Of a stretch of DNA of 64,000 nucleotides, positions 49,841 through 63,378 are shown piece by piece. Positions within the stretch are counted from its first letter, which is position 1. Every line of letters starts with the position of its first letter. This stretch comes from Paragordius varius (Eukaryota > Nematomorpha), in contig OZ176054.1 in NCBI GenBank assembly GCA_964247055.1, positions 1,984,001-2,048,000 on the forward strand, in the 5' to 3' direction. A program made the translations under genes and the position numbers. A model generated the notes under the pieces. The model searched no databases. It worked only from the letters and a program-made list of their open reading frames with translations, and was not told the DNA's origin.

Positions 49841-50620
49841 TATACCATTTACACTTCAAGAGTGTCCTTGAACAATTCAAGTTGGTCCTTGAACAATTCA
49901 AGTTGGTCCTTGAACAATTCAAGTTGGTCATTGAACAGTTCAAGTTGGTCCTTGAACAGTTCAAGTTGGTCCTTGAACAATTCAAGTTGGTCATTGAACA
50001 GTTCAAGTTGGTCCTTGAACAATTCAAGTTGGTCCTTTAACTTTTTTGTTTTGTTTTTAACTTTTATCAATCAAATCGAAAATAATTCGTCTATTTATTG
50101 TTTTTAACTATTTTATATTATTTAACATAAATTTTAAATCGATATCAACTTTTAATCTTTGAAAAACCGTATATCTTTATTAATTTCTTAAAATAAATTT
50201 AGATATTTATAAGATTTTAGCACGAAATGAAAAAATATATAAGTTTTCTAGGTTATTAATTAAAATTTTTCATTAAAAACATTTAAAAGTCAAAAGTTTT
50301 GTTCAATTGAAAAAAAATAGTTTGAAACAAAAAAAAAGGTTTCTCAATAAAATTTTTTATTTTTAAACGAATAAATATATAATAAATAAAGAAAATTAGG
50401 TTAATAAATAATTAAATAAAAAAATAAATGCAAAAATTATGGTTAAATCAAAATTTATAAATTTTAAGGACCAACTTGAACTGTTCAAGGACCAACTTGA
50501 ACTGTTCAAGGACCAACTTGAACTGTTCAAGGACCAACTTGAATTGTTCAAGGACCAACATGAACTGTTCAAGGACCAACTTGAATTGTTCAAGGACACT
50601 CTTGAAGTGTAAATGGTATA
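49841..50620. mobile_element. foldback-like element, subfamily 2, largest copy
   Basis: 780 bp. The left end is TATACCATTTACACTTCAAG and the right end is its inverse. The left arm (49860-50040) holds about eight near-identical 21-bp units with the core TTGGTCCTTGAACAATTCAA. The right arm (50465-50600) holds about six in inverse orientation. The 420-bp centre is AT-rich and has no transposase. Because the unit is a multiple of three and lacks stops, the arms are open in several frames and give artefactual heptad peptides such as LEQFKLV and NSSWSLN. These are not genes. Confidence 0.9.
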
Positions 50621-50959
50621 TTAATTAAAATTTTTCATTAAAAACATTTAAAAGTCAATAAATTTGTTCAATTGAAAAAAAATAGTTTTAAAGAAAAAAA
50701 GTGGTTTTTCAATAAAAAAACTTATTTTTAAATGAATAAATATATAATAAATAAAGAAAATTAGGTTAATAAATAATTAAATAAAAAATAAATGCAAAAA
50801 TTATGGTTAAATCAAAATTTATAAATTTTAAGGACCAACTTGAACTGTTCAAGGACCAACTTGAATTGTTCAAGGACCAACTTGAACTGTTCAAGGACCA
50901 ACTTGAATTGTTCAAGGACCAACTTGAATTGTTCAAGGACACTCTTGAAGTGTAAATGG

Positions 50960-50963
<4 letters not shown>
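50621..50963. repeat. tandem duplication of the right half of the foldback element
   Basis: 50621-50963 repeats about 50262-50620 (the centre from TTAATTAAAATTTTTCATTA through the right arm to the TGTAAATGGTATA end) with a few per cent divergence and five rather than six 21-bp units. No left arm precedes it. Confidence 0.85.
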
Positions 50964-51011
<48 letters not shown>

Positions 51012-54000
51012 AAAACAAAACAATATTTTCAAAAGATTTTAGTTTTTAGATGTGGACTCCGAAAGTCTCAAATCTAAAATGGGCTAGTTGCCTTAATTAA
51101 AGGCAAAAATGCAGGGACCGCGCGAATTTAGCTACATTGTGAGATCTACTGAAAATATTTTTAAAAAAATACATGCTCTCTTCAAAAATTAATTTTTAGC
51201 AAAATTTTGTTAATCCGTACCTTATACAATATATATATATAGAGTCATTACTGAAATGGTTAATTAACGCATTAAGATATCAAAAAACACCTTTTCTATA
51301 TAATTCAAAAAAGCTGAACTTTTCTATTACCTCAAAATTCTGAAAACATTCGTTCGTCTTCAAATAATAATGTATAAAATGAGTTTTTTTTATAAAAGTT
51401 TACCGAAATTTGAAAGTAAACAAACCATTAAAATTAAAATTCTGAAGCATTATTCATCATCATATATATAGAAAAGGTTTTTTTACAATATCTAAAAGCG
51501 TTTTATGCCTAAAAATAGTTAGAAGTACGCTTCAATATTTGCTAAAGATTAATTTTTGTAAAAATATATACATTTGAAGAAAAAATTGATGTTAAATACA
51601 TTCAAAAATTTTATATCTCACAATCTCGTCATTTTTTCTCTAATTTTATAGTGTAAACGATTTGCAAAATAACTCTCCAAAAGATATCATCTAACTATAA
51701 ATAATTTTAAATTTGTTTCTATATTTTCGGTACCTCATGTTCACCCTCATAAAATTCTATTTTCGAAAACCAGATCACGATAAAACTTTTGATATGGTCA
51801 ATTTTGTTGCAAAACAACCAAATTAAAGAGGATTACTATTATATTATTATGTCATCTCAAAAGGTCATAAGGCACAGAAATTTGTCATTGTTTTTTCTCA
51901 AAATGTACAAATTAACATTTTTATGAACTTGTTACAAAATTAAATATATAAATAAATCTTTGAAAATTTATGTGAAATACAAATGACCTGAGAATATATA
52001 TATATATATATATAGAGGTTGCATTTAAATTTTAAATAATGCCAAACCAAAAAAACATGAATCGGAACTGTCATTTGTCTTTATATTACTGAAAAAAATA
52101 CAATTTTAAATATTTTAATTCTGAAATTTTTTATACAATTCTTTCATAAATATTAGATTTTTTTTATATTTTTAATCACAATAGTGGATTACATTAACTT
52201 ATATTTAAAAGAAATTGACCTGTTTAAATTGTACATTTACTAATGATTTTTTAACATTGTTTTTTTCACATATAACTTTATTATCTTTCAATAAATAACT
52301 CTTCACCTATATAAATATATTTTATAAACAGTTTTTCGATGAGAGAAAAAAAGAATAAATTGATTACTTTTGAATCGATCTTTAGTTCTCTGAGATTATC
52401 ATTGAAAAAAATTTCTGCTATACATATAATACGGACTATACTAGCCAAGAGTCTTTGCTCAATAAAATCCAGTGATTAATTTTAATAAAATTTATTTGTT
52501 TTACAATTTAACCAAGTTTACAGGAATGCAAATTAACATATATAATTATTTAAGACAATAGGTCAGGCAGATATATCTACTATAACGCTGAAGGAAGAGA
52601 GTTATGATATCAATAAATTCTTTGCATAGTTTTGACAATTTTATAACCTTAAATTTCCGGAAATCGCGATTGAAAAACAAAATTGTATTTTATGATGAAT
52701 TAACGCATATATCCATATTTTATTTAGTTTAGTTTTGTTGGTAAAAACAGAATATTTTGTCACTATTGGTCCAAAAAATAAGGCCCATCAGAGATTTTGA
52801 GCTAATTTTCAAAGGAATAACGTTTAGCAAAAGAAAAATTTAAAAAATTCTAGTTGAATTTTTTAATCAGACCATTTATATTTTTTGATATGGTGATTAT
52901 CAATTTGAACGGGATTTAACCATTATGTGAAATATGGATTTTATTATATTTAAATCATAAATAGGTAAAATTAACCCATCTAACCCTATTCTCATCATTT
53001 CGATTTTACGGTACAAGGCTGAATTAATTTATTTTATTTAGATATACGCATAAAAATATTTTTATAAAATTTAATTACAACACTAATAAAAAATCATTTA
53101 AAAGCTTCCTCCAAATATTCCAGCACCTACCAACCTTTTCTTTATGGAATATAGTTTAAATTACTGTTGTAAATTTGCATAATTCCATAATTTAGCTACC
53201 TATACTCTTATAATAACTATACACGCAAACGCAAACTTTATTATTGAGATGCTGCTAAGTTCGTAAAATCATTTAAAAGGAATGGAAACCACAGCGATTT
53301 AAATAGCAAGCGAGAATCCTGTCGCCTCTAGAGGAGAGACGACGCGCAACACATAAAGTATATGTAATAATATTCAGGTTACACCTACCTGCCTTCATAC
53401 TAAAAAAAATCAAAGAGAATAGACAGACTTAATTAAGACATATTCATATGGTATTTCTCTGGACTTGTTAAATGTCATTTTGGTATTTAATAATTCTTTT
53501 GGAAAATGATTTTTCCTTCTTTTTATGAATATATGTGATGAAGCTAATTTAATATTACATATATTACCAATATACCAATAAGGGGGGATATTTCGCAAAT
53601 AAGTTATATTACTACTAATCATACATGAATAAACACAGAGAATATATCTTTAAAATAAAAAAATCCTAATAAATTACCTACGCACTGAAAGGATTAATTT
53701 ATGCACAAAAAAGCATTAATGTAGTCCCCCAGTGAATTCACCCTTAGTTTTTATATCATTTAAGATATGTATACCCCTGTTGTATATAATACCATTTAAC
53801 AAAGGTGTAAAATGTAAAAATCGAAAATGCCTAGTTTAATGATTAGCCAATATAAAATTCAAAAGAATAAGTAATCTCTCCCCCTATATTATTAATAATA
53901 AAAAAACAAAATAAAAAATTAATGGGTTTTCAGGTATCATATTAAGTAAGTAAGATTTTTATATATAAAAAAGAAAAAAAAATCATTTAGTATTTAATAA

Positions 54001-57000
54001 ATTCAGTTCTAATACATTTTAACTTTAATATTCCTCTCTCATAGAGGTGTATATTTATATCTAGGGATCTTTTTTTTTCTTTTATTAAAAAAAAATATAT
54101 AAAATAAAAAAAAATATAAATATATAACTAGAGATGACTTAAATGACCTATATATATACAATATATAGTACAGAGTTATGATAAATATTTTTCAAAATAT
54201 GGAAAATAAAGCACTAGGAAAAAACTAAAATATATTAAAAATTTATAAATAAAATATTGAAAGATACATCATATGATGGCCATTAAATCAATATATATAT
54301 ATATAATTATTTTAAAGAAATTATTTACCAAATCTAAATAAAAAAAAAGTTTAGTGATAATTAAAAAAGTATATATAATTATAACAAATTATAATATAAT
54401 TATATCATTAGATGAAAAAAAATTATGATGCATTCCTGATGCTAAAACATTAAAAATATGAATAGATGAAAATATTTTATTATCATTATAATATAAATAA
54501 TACATTTAAATTTTTTATAATACGCGCATATATACCTGGAAAAGGGGAAACACTTATTATTCCTATTTTTATATTTATTTTATACAAAAATTATAAATGC
54601 TTCTTCTTTTTCCATTTTAAACTTTGTTTCTAAAGTTTCTACCTTTCTTATTAAAAATAAATTAATAAATTAAAAATAATAATTATGAAATTTTGTTTAT
54701 AAAATATTTAAAAGATATTCCACATTTCTCTAAACTATCCGCATTTTTCCGTTACACCACACTCACATGCGCTAATATTAGCCAAATAAATTATCTTTAT
54801 TTAGCATAATCTTCTGTTATAAATTCAATATCACATTATAATTTAAAATAAAGCCCATTTTTTTATATTCCAAATTTTTACACATCGCTTGAGGCAAAAA
54901 ACGCGCTTAATTTGAAAAATACTGTTATGTTTCGGTTTAATTCGCTACAGATTGATTCAAAATATCGGCTGTTATACTTTCTGAAATTATTATTATTTTC
55001 ATTAAAATTCAAGAAGACGTAATAGTTGTTGATTAATTATTTTATCTAATATATTACCCCCTAAAAGTATATTCACTAAACTTTTCAAGTGTCATTACCA
55101 TCCCGATATTTTTAGGGTAATAATTTTAATTTTTATATTTATTTTATTTTAATATTTAAATTTTTTCCTAAATTTTTAGTTGTTTTCATTAACTATATCA
55201 GTTTATATATATATATATATATATATCACATATATTTAAGGTTAAGTAGGATTTATAATTATAATTTTCAAAAAAAAAATTTCCATTTTAACAGTTAAAA
55301 TACATATATAAATATATAACATGTTTATAACAATAAATATTTATGTTTAACTGTTTTTATTACACTCATATTTCATTTTTTTCTTGGTAGTTTTTTAAGT
55401 TACGAAAATTTTAGATGTAAACCTAACATATAATTAAATTTTTAATTTTATTTTTTTTTCTATTGAATATTTTTAAGGGCCAACTTTAATACGTATTTTT
55501 GGAGATTTTTAAAAATTAAACAAAAATAATCAATTAGATCTTTGCAATTTTTACCAATGAATTGGAATTTTATATATTTTATGTACAAAAATATGTTTTT
55601 CGGTTATAACTATCAGTAAGATATTTTCACACTTTGCTAATTTTAAACCTTTATATATATTTAATATATATATATATATATATAACACTAATTGTTATAA
55701 TTTATTATTTTTACATATTTATAAAACTGTTTATTGCGAAAAAGTTGTAAAACATATAAAAATAATAATAATTAATTAAAGTATATTAAACTTCTTCTTT
55801 AAGAAGGTATAAATTGAATATAATAAAACATATCTAGAAATATATATATATATAGGAAAACAGATATTAATATTAGCAAAAAAATAAAGTAATTCCAATA
55901 GATAAGTACAAACTGGTACGCCCTGATGATTTTATTTTAATTTATATTATAAAAAAAACTTTTATCTGTATTTTGTTAATAAGTCAGATTCAGTTTTACC
56001 TAACTAAGTTAATGTTTTTCCAGGTATAAATTACAAGGAAGTTAATTAAAGCACTTTTATTGAAAATTTTGGATTCTTTTTGAAAAAAAAAGTTGAAATT
56101 ATGTGTTTAAATGTCCATATTTAACATGGTAGTTAATCAAAATATAATATATTTATCAATTATAATTCGGTAAAAATCTTTTGTTTTATAAAAATATTTT
56201 TTGCGGTTTTCTTATATAATCACAAAAGCGGCGGTAAGATAAACAAAATGAAAAATCAAAGAAGAAAACATATTTGTCAGTTAATTAGATAACAATATAA
56301 TTGTGTATGTATTTGATAATAAGTTTTAATTTTTATGTTTAATTAAAATTTAACCAAATTTTATTTTAAATATAAAGAATTTTTGTATGGTTTTCAGAGT
56401 TTCCAAGTTGGTAATTTAAACATGATAGATGTAAGGCAATTTTGCGTTAAAATATCTTTTCAATTTTTGATAATTTAAATTTTTATCAATTTTTCAACCA
56501 ATTACATCCAATTATTAAAATTTTTATATGTAATTTATTGAGTTTCGAGTCTTTTCAAGGTTAAAAGGTGTATGGACTAAATTTATTAAAAACTCTATCG
56601 GTCTGCTTAGGACTGATGGTTATAATAAAAAAATGCGGGATTTCAGGGTTGGAACTATGGCTACCCACTCGCTCAATATATAAATCCGACGCCCTACAAA
56701 TATAAATAGAATAATTTTCCGTTGGTCAACCTTATTTTGTATAAGACACTATTTTTAATCTCGATTATAAGTTTTAAGGTCGTTATAAAATTTGAGCCAT
56801 TATTTTTTCCAAAAATTTTCCATATATATCAACAGCCAATTTTTATTTCGAACCCTATACTAAAAGGCAAAAAATAGTTTTATTAGACATATTTTGCTAT
56901 TCATTTAGGCATTTATTCTAAAAGTTAATGAAATTTTTGCCTACAGATTTAACATAAAATAAAAAAATCATTTGATAAAAAATATTTTTTTATAAACAAT

Positions 57001-59515
57001 TTTAATTAGTCTATATTTTGAAATTGCTTCCATTTTTATTTATTTATGATAACTCAAGGCTTAGTGATTCCAATTTAAAATAAAGACTCAATTTGTGTTT
57101 CAGTGTTAAGCATTTAATAGTGTCTTTTTCATATTTTTATAAATGCAATGGAAATTATCATAGACTTTTAAATCCGAAAATAAATTAAAAATTATATAAT
57201 TTAACAATAAAATGCATTTTAATTTAAATTATTGTATTTCACCAATTTTAATTTTTGAAAAAGTAAAAATTGGCCACCAAAAGTTTTAAAGGTGCATTTT
57301 ATTAAATTGACAGTTTTTTATAAATTTTAACTAATACACGGTCATATCGTTAATATTTTTTAAAATTAAAGTCAAAGCTTTGATGCTATTTTAAATTTGA
57401 TAATTAATTTTTTGGATTTTGATTCAACAAAAGCAAAATCGTTGCAAAGTTTAAATTTACTATTTACTCTTGGCAAATTAAAATTATCGGGACTTTGGAT
57501 AGATATGATACTTTTAAAAATACTAAAGTAAACTAAAATTTTGGATATATAATATTTATGATTTGTAGGTTATGACTAGCTTATTCCAACCATTTAAATT
57601 TTTTTATGCAATTGTTTATTTAGGGTGGATTATGTATAACCAAATTTAGCCGGTTAGATCAGATAATTTAATTTATTATCACTTAATTTTTCCGTATTTT
57701 TTTACAATCTTACATGAATCGGCCGCTTATATTATTATTATATAGTTTGTTGAAAAATTATGTTTCCATAAAAGGGGGCGGTTAACTGTTTATAACTCAT
57801 GGCAAAAACATATATATCATTTACAATATTTTCGACTTAGCCCATTACTTTAAGTTTATACCCTAAAATTTATCATTGTTTATATATGTGGAAAAAATGA
57901 CTTGATTTCCCTTTTTTCAATCATAATTAAAATTTATACCGTTTCCCCTTCCATTAAACCAACATGCCTAAGAAAAAAATTTCCTGTAAACTAAACTAAA
58001 ATCATCACAAAAAGTAGTGAGTTTAAAACAACAGCAGCTTTTAACGACACAAACGTTTCATTAGTTAGATTTTCACCGTTAAAAATGACATAGAAGAGAG
58101 AGAGAGATGAAAAATTATAATTTTTTATTAAAGTGGGTTAATGTAATAAAAATAAAAAATAATAATAATGTTTGCTATAAAATAAAGAAATCTTATTTTG
58201 AAAATATTAATATTTTTCATATTTAAGAGCATAATTAATTTATAATAAACTCTGTGATTGCAAAAATCATATACTTAATTAAATATTTTTTTTACCAATT
58301 TTATTATAAACGTTAAATGATTAATTTAAAAACGATAACTTATATTTTTAAACATAAAATTTTAGATAGACAAAAAATTTAAATAATAGACCCCTATTCT
58401 GCCATTAAAAATCTAACTGAAGATGTATGCAAATATCACTATGCAGTTTCATAATTGTTAAATATTAAATGATAACAAATATGTTTTATTTGCCATAAAA
58501 AGTCGAAATTTTTATTTTGGGGTTTTATTTATATACGGGCCGCTAGATAGAGGCATTGCTTTTCAAATTAAAGATTTCAAGCCAAACGCCATATGAGCGA
58601 ACGAAATGGGCTTATACCAAAATGCGTTAAACAACTGATTTTTTTGATTACACAAATTCAATATAAAAATAAAATTAAACTTTTATAAATCCAAATTCTT
58701 ATATAGTTGTTAAATACGAATATAATTATCTAATTTTTTCATGGTGAAATAAAGGACTTTAAATTTTTTGAATAAGGTAAATGCGATAATAAAATGATTT
58801 CATATAATTAATTTGAAAGGGTTTAGAAAAATGATTTTAAATGTATATGATTACTGGAACATATAAATAAGCGAATTTGTTTTGGTTTTGCTTAATCTTT
58901 ATTCCTTTTAATTTTGAAGAGAAAAAAATATTTTAAAATTCATGGTAAGTTATTTTGTGAACATTTAGGCTCATTCAAACTATTTAAAACTTTGTCCTAA
59001 TTTTTTATATTAATGGATAATAGGACCCGATTTTAAAATTGAAAATATTTTTAACTTTCACATCATAGATTTTAGCATTTATTATAATGAGGAAATCTTT
59101 TTTTTGCTCGCACATATACTAAATAAAAAGCCTGCCGAAAAATTAGAGTATAATTTCTCTTTGAAGACAAAATCAATCATAACCAATATTAGGCATTATA
59201 TTATAGTGAGATTTTTTAAAATATGTTATTTTTCAATATTTTCTACAAATTGAGCTTAATTTTAAATTCAAATTGCAGATAAAAAATTTAAGGCTATTTT
59301 AAAACATTAGATTATTATTTATTGCTAATGAATATATAAAATTTTTAGCATGATTATTGTTTTATCAATCGTTAGTATGTATAATTTTGATTTTGTCCAA
59401 ACAAAACAACCTACATTCCCCAATACTGATCGCAGATCTGAATTTCTTAAAACATAATTTTATTCAAATTTGAATATGTCTAAGATGTACGTACTACTCT
59501 TATTACACTAGACAA
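50964..59515. other. 8.5-kb very AT-rich gene-poor region
   Basis: I find no exon with a family pattern on either strand. It includes (TA)n runs, long A and T tracts (53930-54500, 55130-55480), a short G+C-richer palindrome near 53321-53343, and a minus-strand frame at 53410-53622 with no recognisable domain. Confidence 0.5.
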
Positions 59516-60616
59516 CAAATTTTTCTAACACTCGAGTTTTTTGCATTTTCTGATATATCATTTTAACAGTAAATCTGAAATAAAATTATAACTCGATGGA
59601 AGAATTTTGTATAATTTGATTATTTTGATTATGCGCCCTCTTTATCAAAATTTTACTAAAAAATGTTTTTCTATGAAAATATACAAGTAATGACCATTTG
59701 TAATATATCATATGAAAGAGTAATAAAAACTTTATAAAATGCATACTAATATGTATTACATCGACAGTTAATATTGGACACAGAGAGCGACAAACGCGCG
59801 AAGCGAGAACATTTTTTTAATTAATATATTTTTAAAACTAATGGATGAAAATAGCTCGAACTTTGTTTAGATGGAGATGAATGTCCAAAAACGATAACAC
59901 AAGAAATTTTTTTTTGATTAAAACATTTTTTATTGCTTTTATGTCACTCAAAACAGCCATTTTTAAGTTTTTTGTTTTTTAAAAATTACCATTTCATCAA
60001 TATTAATTTATTTTCTTTACAAGGCTGATAATTTCAAAATTTTGAAGATAAAAGCAAAGTTTAAGGTATTTTTGATCTATTATAGCCATTATGTAATAAA
60101 TTTACAGTTATAACTATGCATTTTAGTATCAACTAGGTAAAATATTTATGATAATAATAATTTTTATTAAAAAAGCAAACCAAAAGCTTTTTCAAACATT
60201 TTTTTAAAATTAAATACTAATATAACCCTAATAATTATATTAAAATTATTTATAAGATTTTCAAATTAGTTTGTCTGTGAAAATTCTTGACTTTATTTAA
60301 GGGTTGAAAATTTCGACCATTTAAAGCCAAATAACTTTTACATCCGATTGAATATGACTTACTACCATTTAAAAGATAGTTTTTTACGCTCTTTCGAATG
60401 ATATAAAATACATGGCTTCATATCTAAAACTTTAAATTTTCTAAATTTCGAGTTTAATGTTAAATCGGGGCCAAAAATTATCGATAAAGTCTAATATAAA
60501 AAAATTCTTCCATGCTAGACCAATTTTCTTTTCAGATATACTAAATATGTACTTTAATGAAATAAATTTTAAATTTACAAGAATGGCAGTTAAAAGTTAA
60601 AATTTGTTGTCTAGTG
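59516..60616. mobile_element. non-autonomous element with CACTA-like ends, copy 2
   Basis: 1101 bp. The ends are CACTAGACAACAAATTTTT and AAATTTGTTGTCTAGTG, with TTA duplications at 59513-59515 and 60617-60619. It aligns throughout with 33578-34645, including GATTATGCGCC and AATGGATGAAAATAGCTC. It has no coding sequence. Confidence 0.85.
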
Positions 60617-60619
60617 TTA

Positions 60620-61275
60620 GAAATATAATTTGTAATTTCTGTCTAATTGAGCCCTGTGTTTTATATATCTCTATGTTTATAATTTAGAAACCACTTTTAA
60701 CTCCACGATGGTAAATACTTTTTATCAGATAAATATCTGTATATATATATATATATATATATAAATATGATCAACCAAAGTTTGAAACAATATATTGTAA
60801 ATTTTCATTATTTTAAAATAATATACCAGTTTATCAAGTTAATATTTTTGGTTAATGCCAAATATACCTAAACAATTAAATTTAAAAGTAATGTCATGTA
60901 TATTATTTTTTTCATATTGCAATAATTTGAAAAAAGACATATTAAATTAATAGAGCGTAAATATTTCATTTGACTTGGAAGTCGAGTTAGTTGATCTACA
61001 TAAAGTTAACAACAAACATTACATGATAATTTCTTAAATTTAGATATTTTTGTATGAAAAATAAAAATTATGTTATATTTAAATTTTTCTTATACTTATT
61101 AAATGAAAAAATTGTAATTAAAGGATAATATCTAAGGGTAATTAAGAAAGTTGCAGCTAGTTTTATAAATAATATTTACAGAAAAAGGCATTTATGAGTT
61201 TTTATAAACCAGTCCTTATACGCCATTTAATAAATGTCATAACATTTTCTTTAGATCCCACAAAAAGTTGGAAAA
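60620..61275. other. upstream region of the EGF-SEA gene
   Basis: AT-rich, with a TA run at 60739-60763. It probably contains the promoter. No other feature is seen. Confidence 0.4.
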
Positions 61276-62837
61276 ATGAAAATCAGGATGCTACACTTTC
61301 AAAATCAAAGCTCAATTAGGATATGTAGTGTGCTGTATTCATTAAGTCTAATATTTATCCTTCAATGTCTACTATACACGAGGATAGATGCCCAAGGAAG
61401 TGAGATATTAAATTTTAACGAAACAAAATTTTGTTACCTGTTTTAAAAATTTTACCGTAAAAATTTTTTTTTTATATAATTTAGAAAAGCTTAGATATTT
61501 ACTACATACATTATAAATTGTTATCATATAGTTTTAGCGGTTTTTTCAATAGCAGCACATGCAGGAAATACAATAGTTATTAAGTCTGAAATATTTATTT
61601 GTGATTTCCCGATTTTATTAATCAATAAAATTCAATATGCTTATAAAAAAAAAGTATATCTAACTAAATTTATCCAATTATTCAAAAACGTTTTTAATTA
61701 AGGAAAAAACATAAAATTATCATTTAATATAACTATAAATAATTTTTTATAGTTCGATGTGATCCAACCTTCTCAACACCACTCAATTCAATCATATCTA
61801 CAACGACGACTACAGACAATTCTACACTAAACGAAAAAAAGCTCCTGGGGGGTACCGGTTGTGAAAAATATATCAATGAACATTGTACAGCTCGAATACC
61901 CGACGTGTATGAATGTGATTGTATCTCTGGATATACTAGAGATGTTGCTAATCGAACCTTTAACTGTCTCAGTATGATTTTTTAAATTTAAAAAAGCCAA
62001 AAAATTTTGAGTAAATCAACTGATTTATAACTAAATGTATAAATTTTGATCGATGTAAATTATTATCTTTAGAAATCTCCCAAAATTACAGAATTTCCAT
62101 CCTTCTGCCAAATATTAAATACACGCATGCATTTAAAGATTCTAGTTCGCCGGCTTTTATGGAGTTTCAAGCCGAAATTTGGTTCAAGGTAGAATTAAAT
62201 ATTTTTTCCAATATGTGCATAATTATATATATATATATATATAGTAAGTATACTCCGGTAGTTTTTCCCTAAGATAGAGCATTATGCTCTAATAATAGTA
62301 AAAAAAGAAAAAAAAACAATATTTTAAGCCTATGGTTATCTGACAATATATATAGAGAAATATTGAAATTATACGGATAAAACTTGAAAATATAAAGACA
62401 AGTATTTTTTTAACCTTGAGTTTTGATTCCAATTGTAAAATCCATAAACTGTAACATCTCTGTAATAATGTTTATTAGATCTTAACATACCTGTATACGG
62501 ATCATCAATTACCAATCCTTAGCATTGACTTGATATCAACTGTACATTGGCGACGCCATAATTTAGTGGCCAACTTGAAATTTATGCTGTACGATGCTGT
62601 AAATGATCAGCAGTTAAATGCATCTCTTATCGATTACTTCGCTCAAAATAGGGAAGATAGAAAATTTGGACAAGCCTGGCCCCTTACAATAACTCTTGAT
62701 ACGGGTGGGTGAGCACCAATGATAGATAATATTTATAGCAACGAATAAGTTTTTGTGGTTAAAATATGAAAAAATAATAAAATTTTATAAATGATTTTCA
62801 CTGTAAAGTGTTTTTTACGTCTAAAAATTAGTTCCTC

Positions 62838-62882
<45 letters not shown>

Positions 62883-63378
62883 AAATATTTGTTTTCGTTT
62901 CATTGACCGCTTTAGGTATTAAAAGATATAATTAAATCAATTATCATAAACAAATGGAAAAACTATTAAATATTACGGTAAATGAAAAAATATAAAAATA
63001 ATGACAAAATTCTCCATGGTGAAGTTTTTATATAATATATAATAATAAGATTACTAATTTACTAATGCTATAAGATTGCTTGCTATTAACCATGTACCTG
63101 GATAATCTTTTATAATAATTATTATACAGAAACCGCCTGTGAAGTCAAACCTCCAGGATCTGAAATGGTAGCTGGATTTCACGATGGCCTTAACCCAATC
63201 GAAGAATATCTAATCGATTCGACCTTTGACAACAATAATACCACGAAAAATGGTGAACATTGGGACGATGTATGTGCCAAATCTGGCGCGCCCGAAGAAC
63301 AAATCTGCGATCCTGACAAAAAGGTTTGCGTATGTAAGCCAGGAAAACACTTTGATCATCGTTTCAGGGAATGTAAAG
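61276..63378 (+). CDS. secreted or membrane EGF-SEA-EGF protein, 5 exons, continues past the window
   Basis: Exons: 61276-61399, 61753-61971, 62073-62188, 62479-62704, 63130-63378. They join in phase and give 311 residues so far. The last exon ends one base into a codon with a GTAGAT donor, so more follows. After a hydrophobic signal or anchor segment (residues ~19-37) come a Ser/Thr-rich stretch and an EGF-like module (CEKYINEHC...YECDCISGYTRDVANRTFNC). A SEA-like domain follows (RISILLPNIKYTHAFKD, then FMEFQAEIWFK, then VANLKFMLYDAV), and then a second EGF-like module (CAKSGAPEEQICDPDKKVCV...REC). The GSVVV-type self-cleavage site of classical SEA domains is absent, as HNLVANLKF stands there. 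Such proteins act at the cell surface or in matrix. No specific partner can be named. Confidence 0.82.
62359..62412. mobile_element. truncated Tc1/mariner-like MITE, copy 3
   Basis: ATATTGAAATTATACGGATA and the following AAGACAAGTATTTTTT match the left ends of the copies at 35780 and 46272. The rest is missing or too diverged. It lies in intron 3 of the EGF-SEA gene. Confidence 0.6.

Noticed and set aside
49713-51049. Several open frames of 67-104 residues with heptad repeats
   Set aside because: They arise from the 21-bp arrays of the foldback element, are open on both strands and in several frames, and have no splice or family support.
53410-53622. 70-residue minus-strand open frame
   Set aside because: No domain, no signal, no neighbouring exon. 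Kept only as a remark in the gene-poor region.
56640-56710. CAGGGTTGGAACTATGG resembling a hAT end
   Set aside because: No inverse partner or 8-bp duplication could be found nearby.
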